NCBI GenBank assembly: GCA_032251435.1
Contig: JAVVEH010000032.1
Span: 1-48,609, forward strand
DNA: 48,609 nucleotides
Reading direction: 5' to 3'
Origin: JAVVEH01 sp032251435
GTDB taxonomy: Bacteria; Verrucomicrobiota; Lentisphaeria; Oligosphaerales; MVZH01
The notes below the pieces were generated by a model. The model made no database searches. It worked only from the letters and a program-made list of their open reading frames with translations, and was not told the DNA's origin. A program made the position numbers and the translations under genes. Below are positions 25,965 through 34,377 of this stretch, piece after piece; position 1 is the stretch's first letter, and each line of letters starts with the position of its first letter.

Positions 25965-26326
25965 TCAGCGACGCGGATTAAGAGGGATGTCATCAGAGAA
26001 TGACGGCTATTTTGCGGATTCCGCAAGCGGATCAACCAGTGCGGATTGATAGCCGGACACGTTCTGGAGCGCATCCGTCCCGGATGCATCCGTGTTATTT
26101 GGCAGATACGTTTTGGTTGGTGGAACGACATTGATTGGCCAGTTGATCGAAGCGGATCAACCATTAGAAAGCGGTCTGATTGGCGGGACGGATGTTCGCG
26201 AGGACGCGAACGGTCCAGGGCGTTTTTTGCAGCCCATCCGTCTTGGCTGATCAAAAAGAAGATGACAAGCCGGGGATTTCCCCGGCATAGAAGAAGAAAT
26301 GTGCGACAAGGGCAATTCACTGGACC
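25965..26326. other. Intergenic region with hairpins between convergent genes
   Basis: These 362 bases lie between the aldolase gene and the end of the VWA gene on the other strand. GCGGATCAACCA occurs twice (26028-26039 and 26150-26161). A small hairpin GCATCCGTCCCGGATGC lies near 26080. The AGGA-loop element is at 26188-26241. A short dyad CGGGGATTTCCCCG lies near 26272. No convincing gene is present. Confidence 0.5.
26188..26241. repeat. AGGA-loop hairpin element, copy 1
   Basis: GTTCGCG (26194-26200), loop AGGA, CGCGAAC (26205-26211). An outer arm ACGGATG (26188-26194) can pair with CATCCGT (26235-26241), sharing one base with the inner stem. TCCAGGGCGTTTTTT follows the hairpin. A related element with a different but still paired stem lies at 46385-46424. 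The T run could terminate plus-strand transcription from the aldolase gene. Confidence 0.55.
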
Positions 26327-28144
26327 CTACCAGTTTTTCTCCACCGGCCGGTTTTTCATATTTCTCAAGCGGTTTTCTTTCAGCGCCTCCCGAAGGTCTT
26401 TTTCTTTCTCCCGCATATCAGCCAGCACCGCCGCCGCCTGTTTTTCATCAAACGCACCCTCCTCCACCCGGTCAGCCGACTGTTGAGACGCGTCATTTCG
26501 CGGCCCGTCTCCCGGCTGGGGATTCTCTAGCGGGTCATCACCGGGTTCCCGCGAGTTCTCCGGCGGATTATCCGCTGACTGACCATTTTCCTGTCCGCCC
26601 TGATCCCCCTGCTGGTCCTGAGGCTTTGGCTGATCCTCGCCGTTATTCTCATTGTTCTGTTGTTGTTTTTCCTGTTCCTTTTTCATCGCTTCCGCTTGTT
26701 CACGGTCCTTCAACAGCACTTCTTGATTTTTCCCAAGATCCGACTGATTCTCCGTCCATCGCAAAGCCTCCCGGTAACTGGCCTCCGCCGCGGTAAGTCG
26801 GTGTAACGATTCTTGTGGATTCTCACGCATCATGTCCCGGGCCATCTCATGCCGGACGACACCTAAATTCCACTGGGCCGCGGTCGCCGCCGCCCCCCCC
26901 TCCCGGCCATAAAAAACCGCCTGCTCATACGCCTCCTCCGCCTTTTTAAGATCACCCTCATGCTGGTATTGAACCCCTAAATTCTGGTATAAGCGCGCCT
27001 TTTCCTCTCCTTCCGCCTGATCAATCCGTTCCGCGGCCATCCGCGCGTCAGGTTCGTCAGCTCCGCCTCCCACCGGCGCGGCGGAAACCACGTCCCCACG
27101 GGCTGGGAAACCAGCGGCGATCACCATCAACGCGGCGACAGCGACCACCCGCGTTTTCTTTTCGCCAACGCAAAGAAAGACCAGGAAGCAGGCCACACTC
27201 AAGGCTAAGGGAATCTGGTACCGTTCAATTTCCCGTGTTTTCACCTGCTCCTCACGCTCCGCCGGAACCAAGGTCGCGATCCGCTGGATAACCGGGTCAA
27301 GATTTGGAGCCACCGTCGTTGACCGCGCGTACACGCCGCGGGTTTCCCGCGCCAACTGTTTTAACCGCTCTTCAGCCAATTTCGTGGTCACCAATTTCTC
27401 GTTTTCATCCCGGATAAAATGACCCGTCTCATCCCGGATCAGCGCCCCTTGACTAGGATTTCCCAAGCCGATAACCAGCACCGGAATGTTCTTTTCCCGC
27501 AAGGTCCCCGCGAAGGCTAACGAGTCGCCTTGCAACTCGTCGCCATCGGTTAACAAAACCACCGCCCGGTCCACGCCCTCCGCACCGGCAAACGCCTCAT
27601 CCGCCACTTCCAGAGCCCGGTTCAAATTGGTACCCCCCAGAGGAATGGTCCGCATGTCAAGTTCGTCCAAAAGCGCATAGAAGCTGCTCCGGTCCGGGGT
27701 GAGTGGACATTCCAAAAACGCGTCGCCGACAAAAGCCACCAGGCCGAATCGGTCCCCGGGAAAGCGCTCTAACAATTTACGCGTCAGCCATTTCCCATGT
27801 TCCAGCCGGGAGGGCGCCACATCATCGGCCAGCATGCTGCGGGAACAATCAAAAACCACCAGCACATCCCGTGACCGGGCCGGATAAGGAATTAATCGTT
27901 TCCCCCACCACGGGCGCGCCAGCGCCGCCAGCGCCAAAACAACGCCCACAAGGAAAACTGTGGACCTGAGCCGGCGTTTCACACAAGAAACTTCCATGTG
28001 CCCCTCGGGCGCTCGTTCAGCTCCCGAGAGCCGCCGGCACACCCACAGCCGTCGGTGTCTCGCATACCCGTCGGCCAGCCAAAGCCCCGCCAGCGAAAGC
28101 GCTGACAAAATCCAAAACGTCACGGTCAGATTCAAAAAACTCAT
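26327..28144 (-). CDS. VWA-domain/TPR membrane protein (BatB-BatC-like fusion)
   Basis: The 605-residue protein has two N-terminal hydrophobic helices (about 5-24 and 60-80) and a von Willebrand A domain (about 93-290) with the metal-site motif D99-C-S101-R-S103 and 'LLTDGDE'. A transmembrane pair follows (about 313-352). Then come TPR repeats (about 385-480, 'LYQNLGVQYQHEGDLKKAEEAYEQAVFYG') and a long Gln/Asn/Pro/Asp-rich low-complexity tail ending in a charged helix. The order matches BatB joined to BatC of the aerotolerance (Bat) operon. The usual MoxR ATPase, DUF58 and BatA genes are not adjacent on this side. It follows the radical SAM gene by 83 bases. It probably assembles a membrane complex of unknown function. 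Confidence 0.85.
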   Translation of the reverse strand: MSFLNLTVTFWILSALSLAGLWLADGYARHRRLWVCRRLSGAERAPEGHMEVSCVKRRLRSTVFLVGVVLALAALARPWWGKRLIPYPARSRDVLVVFDCSRSMLADDVAPSRLEHGKWLTRKLLERFPGDRFGLVAFVGDAFLECPLTPDRSSFYALLDELDMRTIPLGGTNLNRALEVADEAFAGAEGVDRAVVLLTDGDELQGDSLAFAGTLREKNIPVLVIGLGNPSQGALIRDETGHFIRDENEKLVTTKLAEERLKQLARETRGVYARSTTVAPNLDPVIQRIATLVPAEREEQVKTREIERYQIPLALSVACFLVFLCVGEKKTRVVAVAALMVIAAGFPARGDVVSAAPVGGGADEPDARMAAERIDQAEGEEKARLYQNLGVQYQHEGDLKKAEEAYEQAVFYGREGGAAATAAQWNLGVVRHEMARDMMRENPQESLHRLTAAEASYREALRWTENQSDLGKNQEVLLKDREQAEAMKKEQEKQQQNNENNGEDQPKPQDQQGDQGGQENGQSADNPPENSREPGDDPLENPQPGDGPRNDASQQSADRVEEGAFDEKQAAAVLADMREKEKDLREALKENRLRNMKNRPVEKNW

Positions 28145-28156
28145 GATGTCATTCGT

Positions 28157-28186
28157 ATTCCAGTCGATATTATTCCAGTCGATGTG
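28157..28186. repeat. Two-copy 15-bp tandem repeat
   Basis: ATTCCAGTCGATATT is followed directly by ATTCCAGTCGATGTG. The pair lies just upstream of the VWA gene start, where an operator could be. Two copies are too few to exclude chance slippage. Confidence 0.5.
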
Positions 28187-28227
28187 AATAAAGACACGGC
28201 GCGGTTAAAAACGTTTCCCTGTTTCAG

Positions 28228-29877
28228 TCAATCACCATGCGGCGCGTCAATCACCTGAAACACCGCTTGAGCCGGTTGTTTAATGACATGACGGTGAAAG
28301 ACAAACAGAAAAACATCGCCATGGATGTCAGCCCGCCAGATTTTAACGGGATTGGACGGCCATTCGCCCTCCACGGCGACCGCGCTCTCCGGGATCTCTT
28401 CTTTCCACAGAGTCGCGGGGCGCAACCCATGCTGGGGGGACAACCCCCATCGCAACCAGGCGTATTCCACGGCCGCGGCCACAGACACGAGCCCCGCGGA
28501 CACCGCGTAGTCATGCGCTATCCGCAACCGCCCGGCTAAGGCCATGGGACGCTCCAACCCGCCCACAGCGTCAAGATGCCGGGTGAGGCCGGTCAAAAAC
28601 GCCACCCCGTCAGCCTTAACCCCTTGCCGGAACGCCTGGCGTAATTGCGGCGTGTTGTAAAAACGGTCAATGACTTTTGACACATTCTCCGCCTGACGCA
28701 AGTCCTCAACGGGCATCGCGGCCGTCCGCAACACTTCATACGGAGGATCCGGAGCGTGAACCAGCCCCAGGGTGTCACAGTTTTCCGCGAACCGCGTGCC
28801 TGGCAGCACCTTCAAGGTTTCCAATTGGATTTCTGCCGGGCCCTCCGCCATCGCGGCCGTCACATCCGCCAGCAACGACACCAAGGTCTGCCCGGGCAGG
28901 CCGGCGATAAAATCCACGTGCGTGACCCAGTTTTGGCCCGTGGCTAAAAACCGCATGCCTTCCCAAGCGGCATCGGCCGCCTGACGCCCCATTTGGCCAA
29001 TGGGGACAGGATCAGACGTTTGAACACCCGCCTCAATATGTAATTGTCCGGGCGGTGCCAGACATAACGCCTCCCGAATCTCTTCAGTTAGAAAACCGGG
29101 ATGGATTTCAATGTGAAAGCGCAGATCGGGAAACCGCTCCCGGAACAGCGTTAATAAGCGGACACACCGGCGCGGGGACGCGTTGAAGGTCCGATCCAGC
29201 ATCCGGACTTCCCGGACACCCCGGTCTCGGAGACATTCAAGGCGGACAACCAACTGGCCAATATCACCGGCGCGGACAGGCGTGCCGCCACTGGTGCAAA
29301 AACCGCAGGCGCAGGGACATCCCCGGGAGACTTCCAACTGAGCGAACGGACGGTCTGTCTTAAAAAACGGGGACGATGTCGGGTCCGGCAACTGATCGAA
29401 AGGCAAAGGCGGCGCGCCTGCCCCGGTGTCATGAATGGTTCCATCGGACAAGCGGGCGCACACCCCGGGAAGGCGGGACAAGTCACCCCCGGTGGCGACC
29501 GTCTCCAGCAGGCGGCTGATGATCCCCTCCCCCTCGCCGCGGACAACGCCATCCAACCACCCTTCACGGGATAAAACCGCGCGGTTGTCACCCAGAAATT
29601 CCGGGCCGCCCAACACGATCACCGTCGCCGGGGACAACGCCTTCACCCGGCGGCAGATTCTGAAAACGGTCTCCCGGGTGAATAGATAACACGTCGCCAG
29701 AAGACAATCAGGAGACAAGGACACAATATCCGTGGCTGCCGGGGCCGCCGGAGCGCCGCTCACGCAGGCGATTTCACGCCATTCCCAATCCGCCGCCGCC
29801 GCGGCCGCGTTCAGCAAGGGCAACGCCAGCGAAACGTGTGAATGAGAGCAATTGACCGAAAGCCAGACGAGTTTCAC
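28228..29877 (-). CDS. Radical SAM protein with B12-binding-like N-terminus (DUF4080-type)
   Basis: The 549-residue protein starts with GTG eleven bases after the ssb stop. Residues 1-130 resemble the B12-binding domain of class B radical SAM enzymes ('IVSLSPDCLLATCYLF', 'VIVLGGPEFLGD', 'VVRGEGE'), although no DxHxxG motif is seen. The radical SAM core follows, with the cluster motif C187-x3-C191-x2-C194, 'DRTFN' and 'HIEIHPGFL'. The C-terminal region (about 400-549) resembles DUF4080. Such proteins are often annotated as B12-dependent methyltransferases or cyclases, but the substrate cannot be told from sequence. It is probably co-transcribed with ssb upstream and the VWA gene downstream. 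Confidence 0.85.
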   Translation of the reverse strand: MKLVWLSVNCSHSHVSLALPLLNAAAAAADWEWREIACVSGAPAAPAATDIVSLSPDCLLATCYLFTRETVFRICRRVKALSPATVIVLGGPEFLGDNRAVLSREGWLDGVVRGEGEGIISRLLETVATGGDLSRLPGVCARLSDGTIHDTGAGAPPLPFDQLPDPTSSPFFKTDRPFAQLEVSRGCPCACGFCTSGGTPVRAGDIGQLVVRLECLRDRGVREVRMLDRTFNASPRRCVRLLTLFRERFPDLRFHIEIHPGFLTEEIREALCLAPPGQLHIEAGVQTSDPVPIGQMGRQAADAAWEGMRFLATGQNWVTHVDFIAGLPGQTLVSLLADVTAAMAEGPAEIQLETLKVLPGTRFAENCDTLGLVHAPDPPYEVLRTAAMPVEDLRQAENVSKVIDRFYNTPQLRQAFRQGVKADGVAFLTGLTRHLDAVGGLERPMALAGRLRIAHDYAVSAGLVSVAAAVEYAWLRWGLSPQHGLRPATLWKEEIPESAVAVEGEWPSNPVKIWRADIHGDVFLFVFHRHVIKQPAQAVFQVIDAPHGD

Positions 29878-29888
29878 AGAAAATCAGG

Positions 29889-30446
29889 CTAGAAAGGAAT
29901 CTGATCCGGGGCGTCATCGTCCTCAACGGCCAAATCACCGGCGTCAAGGCCTGATGTGTCAAAGGCCGGCATGGGCGCCGCCGCTGGCCGCTGCGGCTGG
30001 AAGCCCGGGCCCTGCTGCTGTTGCGGGGCCTGCGGATACCCCCCCTGTTGCTGCGGAGGCGCTTGCTGAAAACTCTGTTGCGGGGGACTGTCGCCAAAGC
30101 CGGCGCCGCGGGAGGGCGCGCCGATAAACTGAACACGCTCGGCGACAACATGCAACTTGCTGCGTTTCTCCCCGGTCGCGCGGTCATCCCATGTGTCAAA
30201 CTTCAACCGCCCCTCAATGAGCGCCGGCGCGCCCTTTTGTAAATAATTCTTGCAGCTTTCGGCCTGCTTGCCGAACACGTCAATATCAACGAAACACACT
30301 TCTTCAGCCTGCTCGCCTGACCGGGACGTATAGCGACGGTTGACCGCCAGTCCAAGTGCGCAAATCGCCGTTCCCCCGGTCGTGTAACGCAAATCGGGAT
30401 CACGGGTGAGATTACCCATCAAAATCACTTTATTCATTGAGGCCAT
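29889..30446 (-). CDS. ssb: Single-stranded DNA-binding protein
   Basis: The 185-residue SSB opens with 'MASMNKVILMGNLTRDPDLRYTTGG', the canonical OB-fold start, and the fold runs to about residue 110. A flexible Gln/Pro/Gly-rich linker (about 112-165) and an acidic tip (DDDAPDQIPF) follow. The tip recruits partner proteins of replication and repair. Length and layout match E. coli SSB. It lies between a response regulator gene and the radical SAM gene on the minus strand; the usual rpsF/rpsR neighbours are absent. The next gene starts 11 bases later and is likely co-transcribed. Confidence 0.97.
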   Translation of the reverse strand: MASMNKVILMGNLTRDPDLRYTTGGTAICALGLAVNRRYTSRSGEQAEEVCFVDIDVFGKQAESCKNYLQKGAPALIEGRLKFDTWDDRATGEKRSKLHVVAERVQFIGAPSRGAGFGDSPPQQSFQQAPPQQQGGYPQAPQQQQGPGFQPQRPAAAPMPAFDTSGLDAGDLAVEDDDAPDQIPF

Positions 30447-30568
30447 AGTACATTCTACTCCGTGTTCAATCCACTCGGCGCGGTTCTCAGGAAGGGGGAC
30501 CGGCCTGTTTCACAATAACCATCCATCCGTCTTAAAAAACAAAACCCGCCGTCTGACAAAGGCTCAAT

Positions 30569-31000
30569 CTAACGCTTTTCCGGAGAGTTGCCAATAGTGT
30601 CCGCCGGGACTTCCGGCGATATTTCGAGCATGTCGTTGATCACAGCGCGGATCGCGGTCAAATGAAAATCCGTCTTGCGCATGATTCGCTGACAATGTTC
30701 GAGCAGTCTGGCCCGCTGATCTTCGGGCAAGTCTAATCCGGTGATCACAATCACCGGGGTGTCCGCGTGTTTCTCCGACTCGCGGATTTTCAGCAGCGTG
30801 TCCCAGCCGCTGATGCCCGGCAACAACAAATCCAGAATGATCACAGCGAACGGCGAGGGCGCGTTATTCAAATATTTCAACGCGTCTTCCCCGTTGGCGG
30901 CCGATATCGGCACACACCCCATCCGTCGCAATAACAGACAATAAAAGTCCACAACCTGCGGTGTGTCGTCAACGACTAAAATTTTCGGTCCCGCACTCAT
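30569..31000 (-). CDS. Single-domain response regulator (CheY-like receiver)
   Basis: The 143-residue protein is a receiver domain only. Acidic pocket D11/D12, phospho-acceptor D57 ('IILDLLLPG'), T87 ('VIVITG') and K109 ('MRKTDF') are all present, so it should be phosphorylatable. The 30 residues after the domain are not a DNA-binding domain. No histidine kinase is encoded nearby, so this is an orphan output-less regulator that probably acts by protein contact. It lies 122 bases upstream of ssb and 85 bases from the pseudouridine synthase gene, all on the minus strand. Confidence 0.9.
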   Translation of the reverse strand: MSAGPKILVVDDTPQVVDFYCLLLRRMGCVPISAANGEDALKYLNNAPSPFAVIILDLLLPGISGWDTLLKIRESEKHADTPVIVITGLDLPEDQRARLLEHCQRIMRKTDFHLTAIRAVINDMLEISPEVPADTIGNSPEKR

Positions 31001-31085
31001 TGTCTACACCATCCCAGACCAGCGCGTCGCCTGATGAACCCGGCGGAAACCAAAATATGATGGAGCCCGCCATCACGCGTTGAAA

Positions 31086-32129
31086 CTATAGCGTTGTTCC
31101 GGCGGTTGCCAACTCCGCGGCTCTGACAAACCGGTTTCCCCCCACATTTTTTATTAGCGTCAGCATGTCATCGGGCAGGGGCGCCCGCCACTCGCTGAGA
31201 CACCCGGTCACCGGATGGCGCATCACAAGACGGGCGGCGTGAAGCGCCTGCCGGGGAAGACGCGTGCTTATTTTGTCCGCGGCTGTTTGCCCGCCATCGA
31301 TAAACCGCAGAAAAACGGTTTCATCCACACCGTAAATTTTATCTCCCACCAAGGGAAAACCGAAATACTCAAGCGAGGCTCTGATCTGATGTGTTCGACC
31401 GGTGTCCAGCCAGGCTTTGACCAACGACAATTTCCCAGCGCTATAAATGCTCGCGAACCGCGTCCTGACCCGCCGGGCGGCGGAATCCTCCGGCGGGGGA
31501 CGTTCACCAGGCATAAACCACGTCTTCTTCCGGATTAATGAATCATCCCGCCGGGCTAACCAGCCGTCAGCCGTCAACACGTCCGGAAAATCACCCTCCA
31601 CCAACGCGAGATACTCTTTCCGGGCGTCCGGACGGCTGAGAGCGTCCACGCACTCAGCGCAAACAGCCGCGGTCTTGCCCGCCAGCAATAACCCGGATGT
31701 CTCCCGATCCAGACGGTTCACGAACCGGATGACCTCTCCCGGACGAGTCTCCCGCAATAACGCCCATAGGGTGTGGTGAAAATACGCGCCCGCCGGATGC
31801 ACAGGCAAATTCCCGGGTTTGTCAATGACCAGTAAATGATCGTCTTCGTAAACAATCTTAAAGTCCGAATTAACAGCCGGTTCCGGCAAGTCCGGCGGCA
31901 TGTATTCAACCATGTCACCAAAACGCAACAGGTCCTCCGTGGAAGCGGCTTTATGATTAACAAGCACTTGCCCCGCTTCGACCAGACACCGCCATTCCGG
32001 TTCGGTGTGATACGCGAACCGACCCGCTAAAAACTCAATCAAACGCTGTCCCGCGGTGTCCGCGGGTATCCGGCATTTCGCCTGACGGCGGGAAAACGCT
32101 CCATGTGATGATGTCGGGTGATCAATCAT
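31086..32129 (-). CDS. RluA-family RNA pseudouridine synthase
   Basis: The start at MIDHPTSS gives 347 residues; in-frame starts further upstream (32201, 32348) exist but lie in the divergent control region. An S4-like RNA-binding domain (about 26-80) is followed by the catalytic domain. The catalytic Asp is in 'RLDRETSGLLL' (about residue 142), and 'DTGRTHQIRASLEYFGFPLVGDKIYG' and 'ALHAARL' are family motifs. RluA enzymes convert specific uridines of rRNA or tRNA to pseudouridine; which sites this one modifies (RluA-, RluC- or RluD-like) cannot be assigned. It is the first of five minus-strand genes and is divergent from the sugar kinase gene. Confidence 0.93.
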   Translation of the reverse strand: MIDHPTSSHGAFSRRQAKCRIPADTAGQRLIEFLAGRFAYHTEPEWRCLVEAGQVLVNHKAASTEDLLRFGDMVEYMPPDLPEPAVNSDFKIVYEDDHLLVIDKPGNLPVHPAGAYFHHTLWALLRETRPGEVIRFVNRLDRETSGLLLAGKTAAVCAECVDALSRPDARKEYLALVEGDFPDVLTADGWLARRDDSLIRKKTWFMPGERPPPEDSAARRVRTRFASIYSAGKLSLVKAWLDTGRTHQIRASLEYFGFPLVGDKIYGVDETVFLRFIDGGQTAADKISTRLPRQALHAARLVMRHPVTGCLSEWRAPLPDDMLTLIKNVGGNRFVRAAELATAGTTL

Positions 32130-32506
32130 GAAACAATCTAACCCCGTTCGGATAAAGTGCCAAATTGCCGCGGCGCGGCCGACTTTGTCGATTTTTTTCA
32201 TCGTCTCCGCGGCCCGGGCGGCAACTCGTGGTCCGTTCCCCGGACCTGCGACCGGACCGACAAGACTCGACAAGATCGATCCGGACGACTCCCGTCGATC
32301 AGATCGCCCCGCGCGTTCCCATCCCACGCCCGGGTCGGGCGACTCCAATCACGTTCCGCGATCCACACATCCTCTTCACGCTGTCACGGTTCAAGTCGTC
32401 GCATAATGGTTTTCGACAAACATGGCGCTATATTCCGCGACGTGTTAACGACACATTTCCCGCCGAAAACGAGGCGGAGCGTTTTTTTGAGGATGGTGTG
32501 ACCCAA
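32130..32506. other. Divergent intergenic region before the sugar kinase
   Basis: About 377 bases, with open frames on both strands that look like G+C-rich shadows. Repeated CCGGAC and GACAAGA words occur around 32240-32295. A terminator-like hairpin (32460-32488) lies just before the kinase start. Promoters for both genes must be here but none is clear. Confidence 0.45.
32460..32488 (+). terminator. Terminator-like hairpin in the kinase leader
   Basis: CCGCC (32460-32464) pairs with GGCGG (32473-32477) and is followed by AGCG and seven T, ending 18 bases before the kinase start codon. It could be an attenuator of the kinase-galU transcript. The stem is short. Confidence 0.3.
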
Positions 32507-33499
32507 ATGATTATCCGTAAACAAGCTCATCCCCGCGCGGCGCTGATCGGCAACCCGTCTGACGGGTATTTCGGTCGGACCATCGCTTTCACGTTTAAAA
32601 ACTTCGCCGCGATCGTGACCTTGTTCGAAACACCGGAATTCCGAATTGATCCGGGCGAACGGGACCACGTGTGTTTCGACAGCCCCCACGCCATGATCGC
32701 TCAAATCCGGCACCTCGGATATTACGGCGGGGTCCGGTTGCTGCAAGCGGCGGTCAAACGCTTCCTTGATTTTTGCGAAGAGGAACACATCCTCTTGCAT
32801 AAAAAGAATTTCACCTTGCGCTATGACACGGACATTCCCCACCACTTGGGACTGGCCGGGTCCAGCGCCATCATCACCGCCACCTTCCGGACACTGATGG
32901 ACTTTTATACTATTGAGATTCCCAATCCGGTTTTAGCCAATCTGGCGCTGGAAGTTGAAACCATCGAGTTGGGGATCCCGGCGGGCCTGCAAGACCGGGT
33001 CGCCCAGGCCTACGACACCCCCACCGTGATGGATTTTGACAAAGACCATATGGAGAAAAACGGGTATGGCATGTACACGCCGCTGGACCCGTCGCTACTC
33101 CCTAATCTGTATATCGCCTACCGCACGGATCTTTCAGAAGGATCCGAGGTGGCGCACAGCAATCTGCGCTACCGCTTCGAACAAGGCCACCCCGATGTGC
33201 TTGACGCCATTGAGTTCTGGAAAGATCTGACCCTGAAGGCGGAACAGGCGCTGAAAACCGGTCACCCGGAAAAACTGGGCCCGCTGCTGGACGCTAATTT
33301 TGATAAACGGCGGACGGTCTGCTCCGTCAGCGACGGAAATATCCAAATGGTGGAGACCGCGCGGAAAACCGGGGCCAGCGCCAAGTTTACAGGCTCCGGC
33401 GGCGCGATTATCGGAACATTTGAAAATGAAGCCATGTTTGACCGCTTGCAGTGTGAACTGTCCAAACTGAATATTGAGGTGTTGAAACCGATCCTATGA
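32507..33499 (+). CDS. GHMP kinase resembling plant glucuronokinase
   Basis: The 330-residue kinase contains 'ALIGNPSDGYFGRTIA' (12-27), 'GYYGGVRLL' (71-79), the GHMP phosphate loop 'PHHLGLAGSSA' (111-121), 'GIPAGLQDRVAQAY' (156-169) and the C-terminal 'GASAKFTGSGGAIIG'. From memory these match plant glucuronokinases closely along the whole length, more so than galactokinase or mevalonate kinase. Plant glucuronokinase makes glucuronate 1-phosphate, which a UDP-sugar pyrophosphorylase turns into UDP-glucuronate. Here the next gene, overlapping by ATGA, is a GalU-type uridylyltransferase, which fits the same two-step salvage. The exact sugar is inferred. The start was chosen where homology begins; the upstream in-frame extension looks non-coding. 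Confidence 0.85.
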   Translation: MIIRKQAHPRAALIGNPSDGYFGRTIAFTFKNFAAIVTLFETPEFRIDPGERDHVCFDSPHAMIAQIRHLGYYGGVRLLQAAVKRFLDFCEEEHILLHKKNFTLRYDTDIPHHLGLAGSSAIITATFRTLMDFYTIEIPNPVLANLALEVETIELGIPAGLQDRVAQAYDTPTVMDFDKDHMEKNGYGMYTPLDPSLLPNLYIAYRTDLSEGSEVAHSNLRYRFEQGHPDVLDAIEFWKDLTLKAEQALKTGHPEKLGPLLDANFDKRRTVCSVSDGNIQMVETARKTGASAKFTGSGGAIIGTFENEAMFDRLQCELSKLNIEVLKPIL

Positions 33500-34371
33500 A
33501 TAAAGTCCGTAAAGCCGTCATTCCCGCCGCCGGATTCGGCACCCGGTTTTTACCGGCGACCAAATCCCAGCCCAAAGAAATGCTGCCGATCGTTGACACG
33601 CCGACGATTCATTATGTGGTCGAAGAGGCGGTCGCCGCGGGCATCACGGATATTCTTTTGGTCATCGGTAAAACAAAACGCGCCATCGAGGAATATTTTG
33701 ACCGGAATTTTGAATTGGAGCAGGCGCTTGAGGCCAAAGGCCGCCATGAGGACGCGGAAAAACTGCGGGCGATCTCTTCCATGGCCAATATTCACTTTGT
33801 CTGGCAAAAAGAAATGAATGGCCTGGGAGACGCCATACGCCATGCGCGGCAGCATGTGGGAAATGAACCCTTCGCGATTCTCCTGGGCGACACCACCTTT
33901 GACGCTGAGGAACCCGCCTTATGTCAGTTGTTACGGGCTTACGCGCGCTACGAAGCCCCCGTGGTCGCCCTGGAACAGGTGCCGGACGAAAAAGTCAGCC
34001 GCTACGGCATTATGAAAGGCAACGAGGTGGACGACGGGTTGTTCCTGGTTGAGGACTTCATTGAAAAACCAAGTCTGGCGGAAGCCCCCTCAAATCTGGC
34101 CATCGCCAGCCGCTACATTTTCACCGCCGAGATTTTTGACTATCTGGCCACCGTTGAACGCGGAAAAAACAATGAAATTCAATTGACTGACGCCATGCGC
34201 ATGATGGTCAAAAACACCGCCATGTACGGCCTGCGGATCAACGGGGCGCGGCAGGATATCGGCAATAAGCTGGACTATTTGAAAGCCAATATCCGGCACG
34301 GCCTGAAAGATCCGGAAATCGGAGCGGATCTGCGGGCCTATATCGCCGATGTCGCGGCGGAATTGAGCTGA
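33496..34371 (+). CDS. galU: UTP-glucose-1-phosphate uridylyltransferase (GalU family)
   Basis: The 291-residue nucleotidyltransferase has the signature 'PAAGFGTRFLPATKSQPKEMLP' (about 10-31), 'EFIEKP'-type 'VEDFIEKP' (about 181-188), 'NEIQLTDAM' and 'DIGNKLDYLKA'. The length is typical of bacterial GalU. It makes UDP-glucose from glucose 1-phosphate and UTP. Because its start overlaps the stop of the glucuronokinase-like gene, it may also, or mainly, act on another sugar 1-phosphate such as glucuronate 1-phosphate. The dxr gene begins 6 bases after its stop, so three genes probably form one transcript. Confidence 0.92.
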   Translation: MNKVRKAVIPAAGFGTRFLPATKSQPKEMLPIVDTPTIHYVVEEAVAAGITDILLVIGKTKRAIEEYFDRNFELEQALEAKGRHEDAEKLRAISSMANIHFVWQKEMNGLGDAIRHARQHVGNEPFAILLGDTTFDAEEPALCQLLRAYARYEAPVVALEQVPDEKVSRYGIMKGNEVDDGLFLVEDFIEKPSLAEAPSNLAIASRYIFTAEIFDYLATVERGKNNEIQLTDAMRMMVKNTAMYGLRINGARQDIGNKLDYLKANIRHGLKDPEIGADLRAYIADVAAELS

Positions 34372-34377
34372 TTGAGT

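Noticed and set aside
26046..26486. Possible 146-residue plus-strand gene after the aldolase
   Set aside because: It reads through hairpins and then antisense to the VWA gene; the product is unlike any protein.
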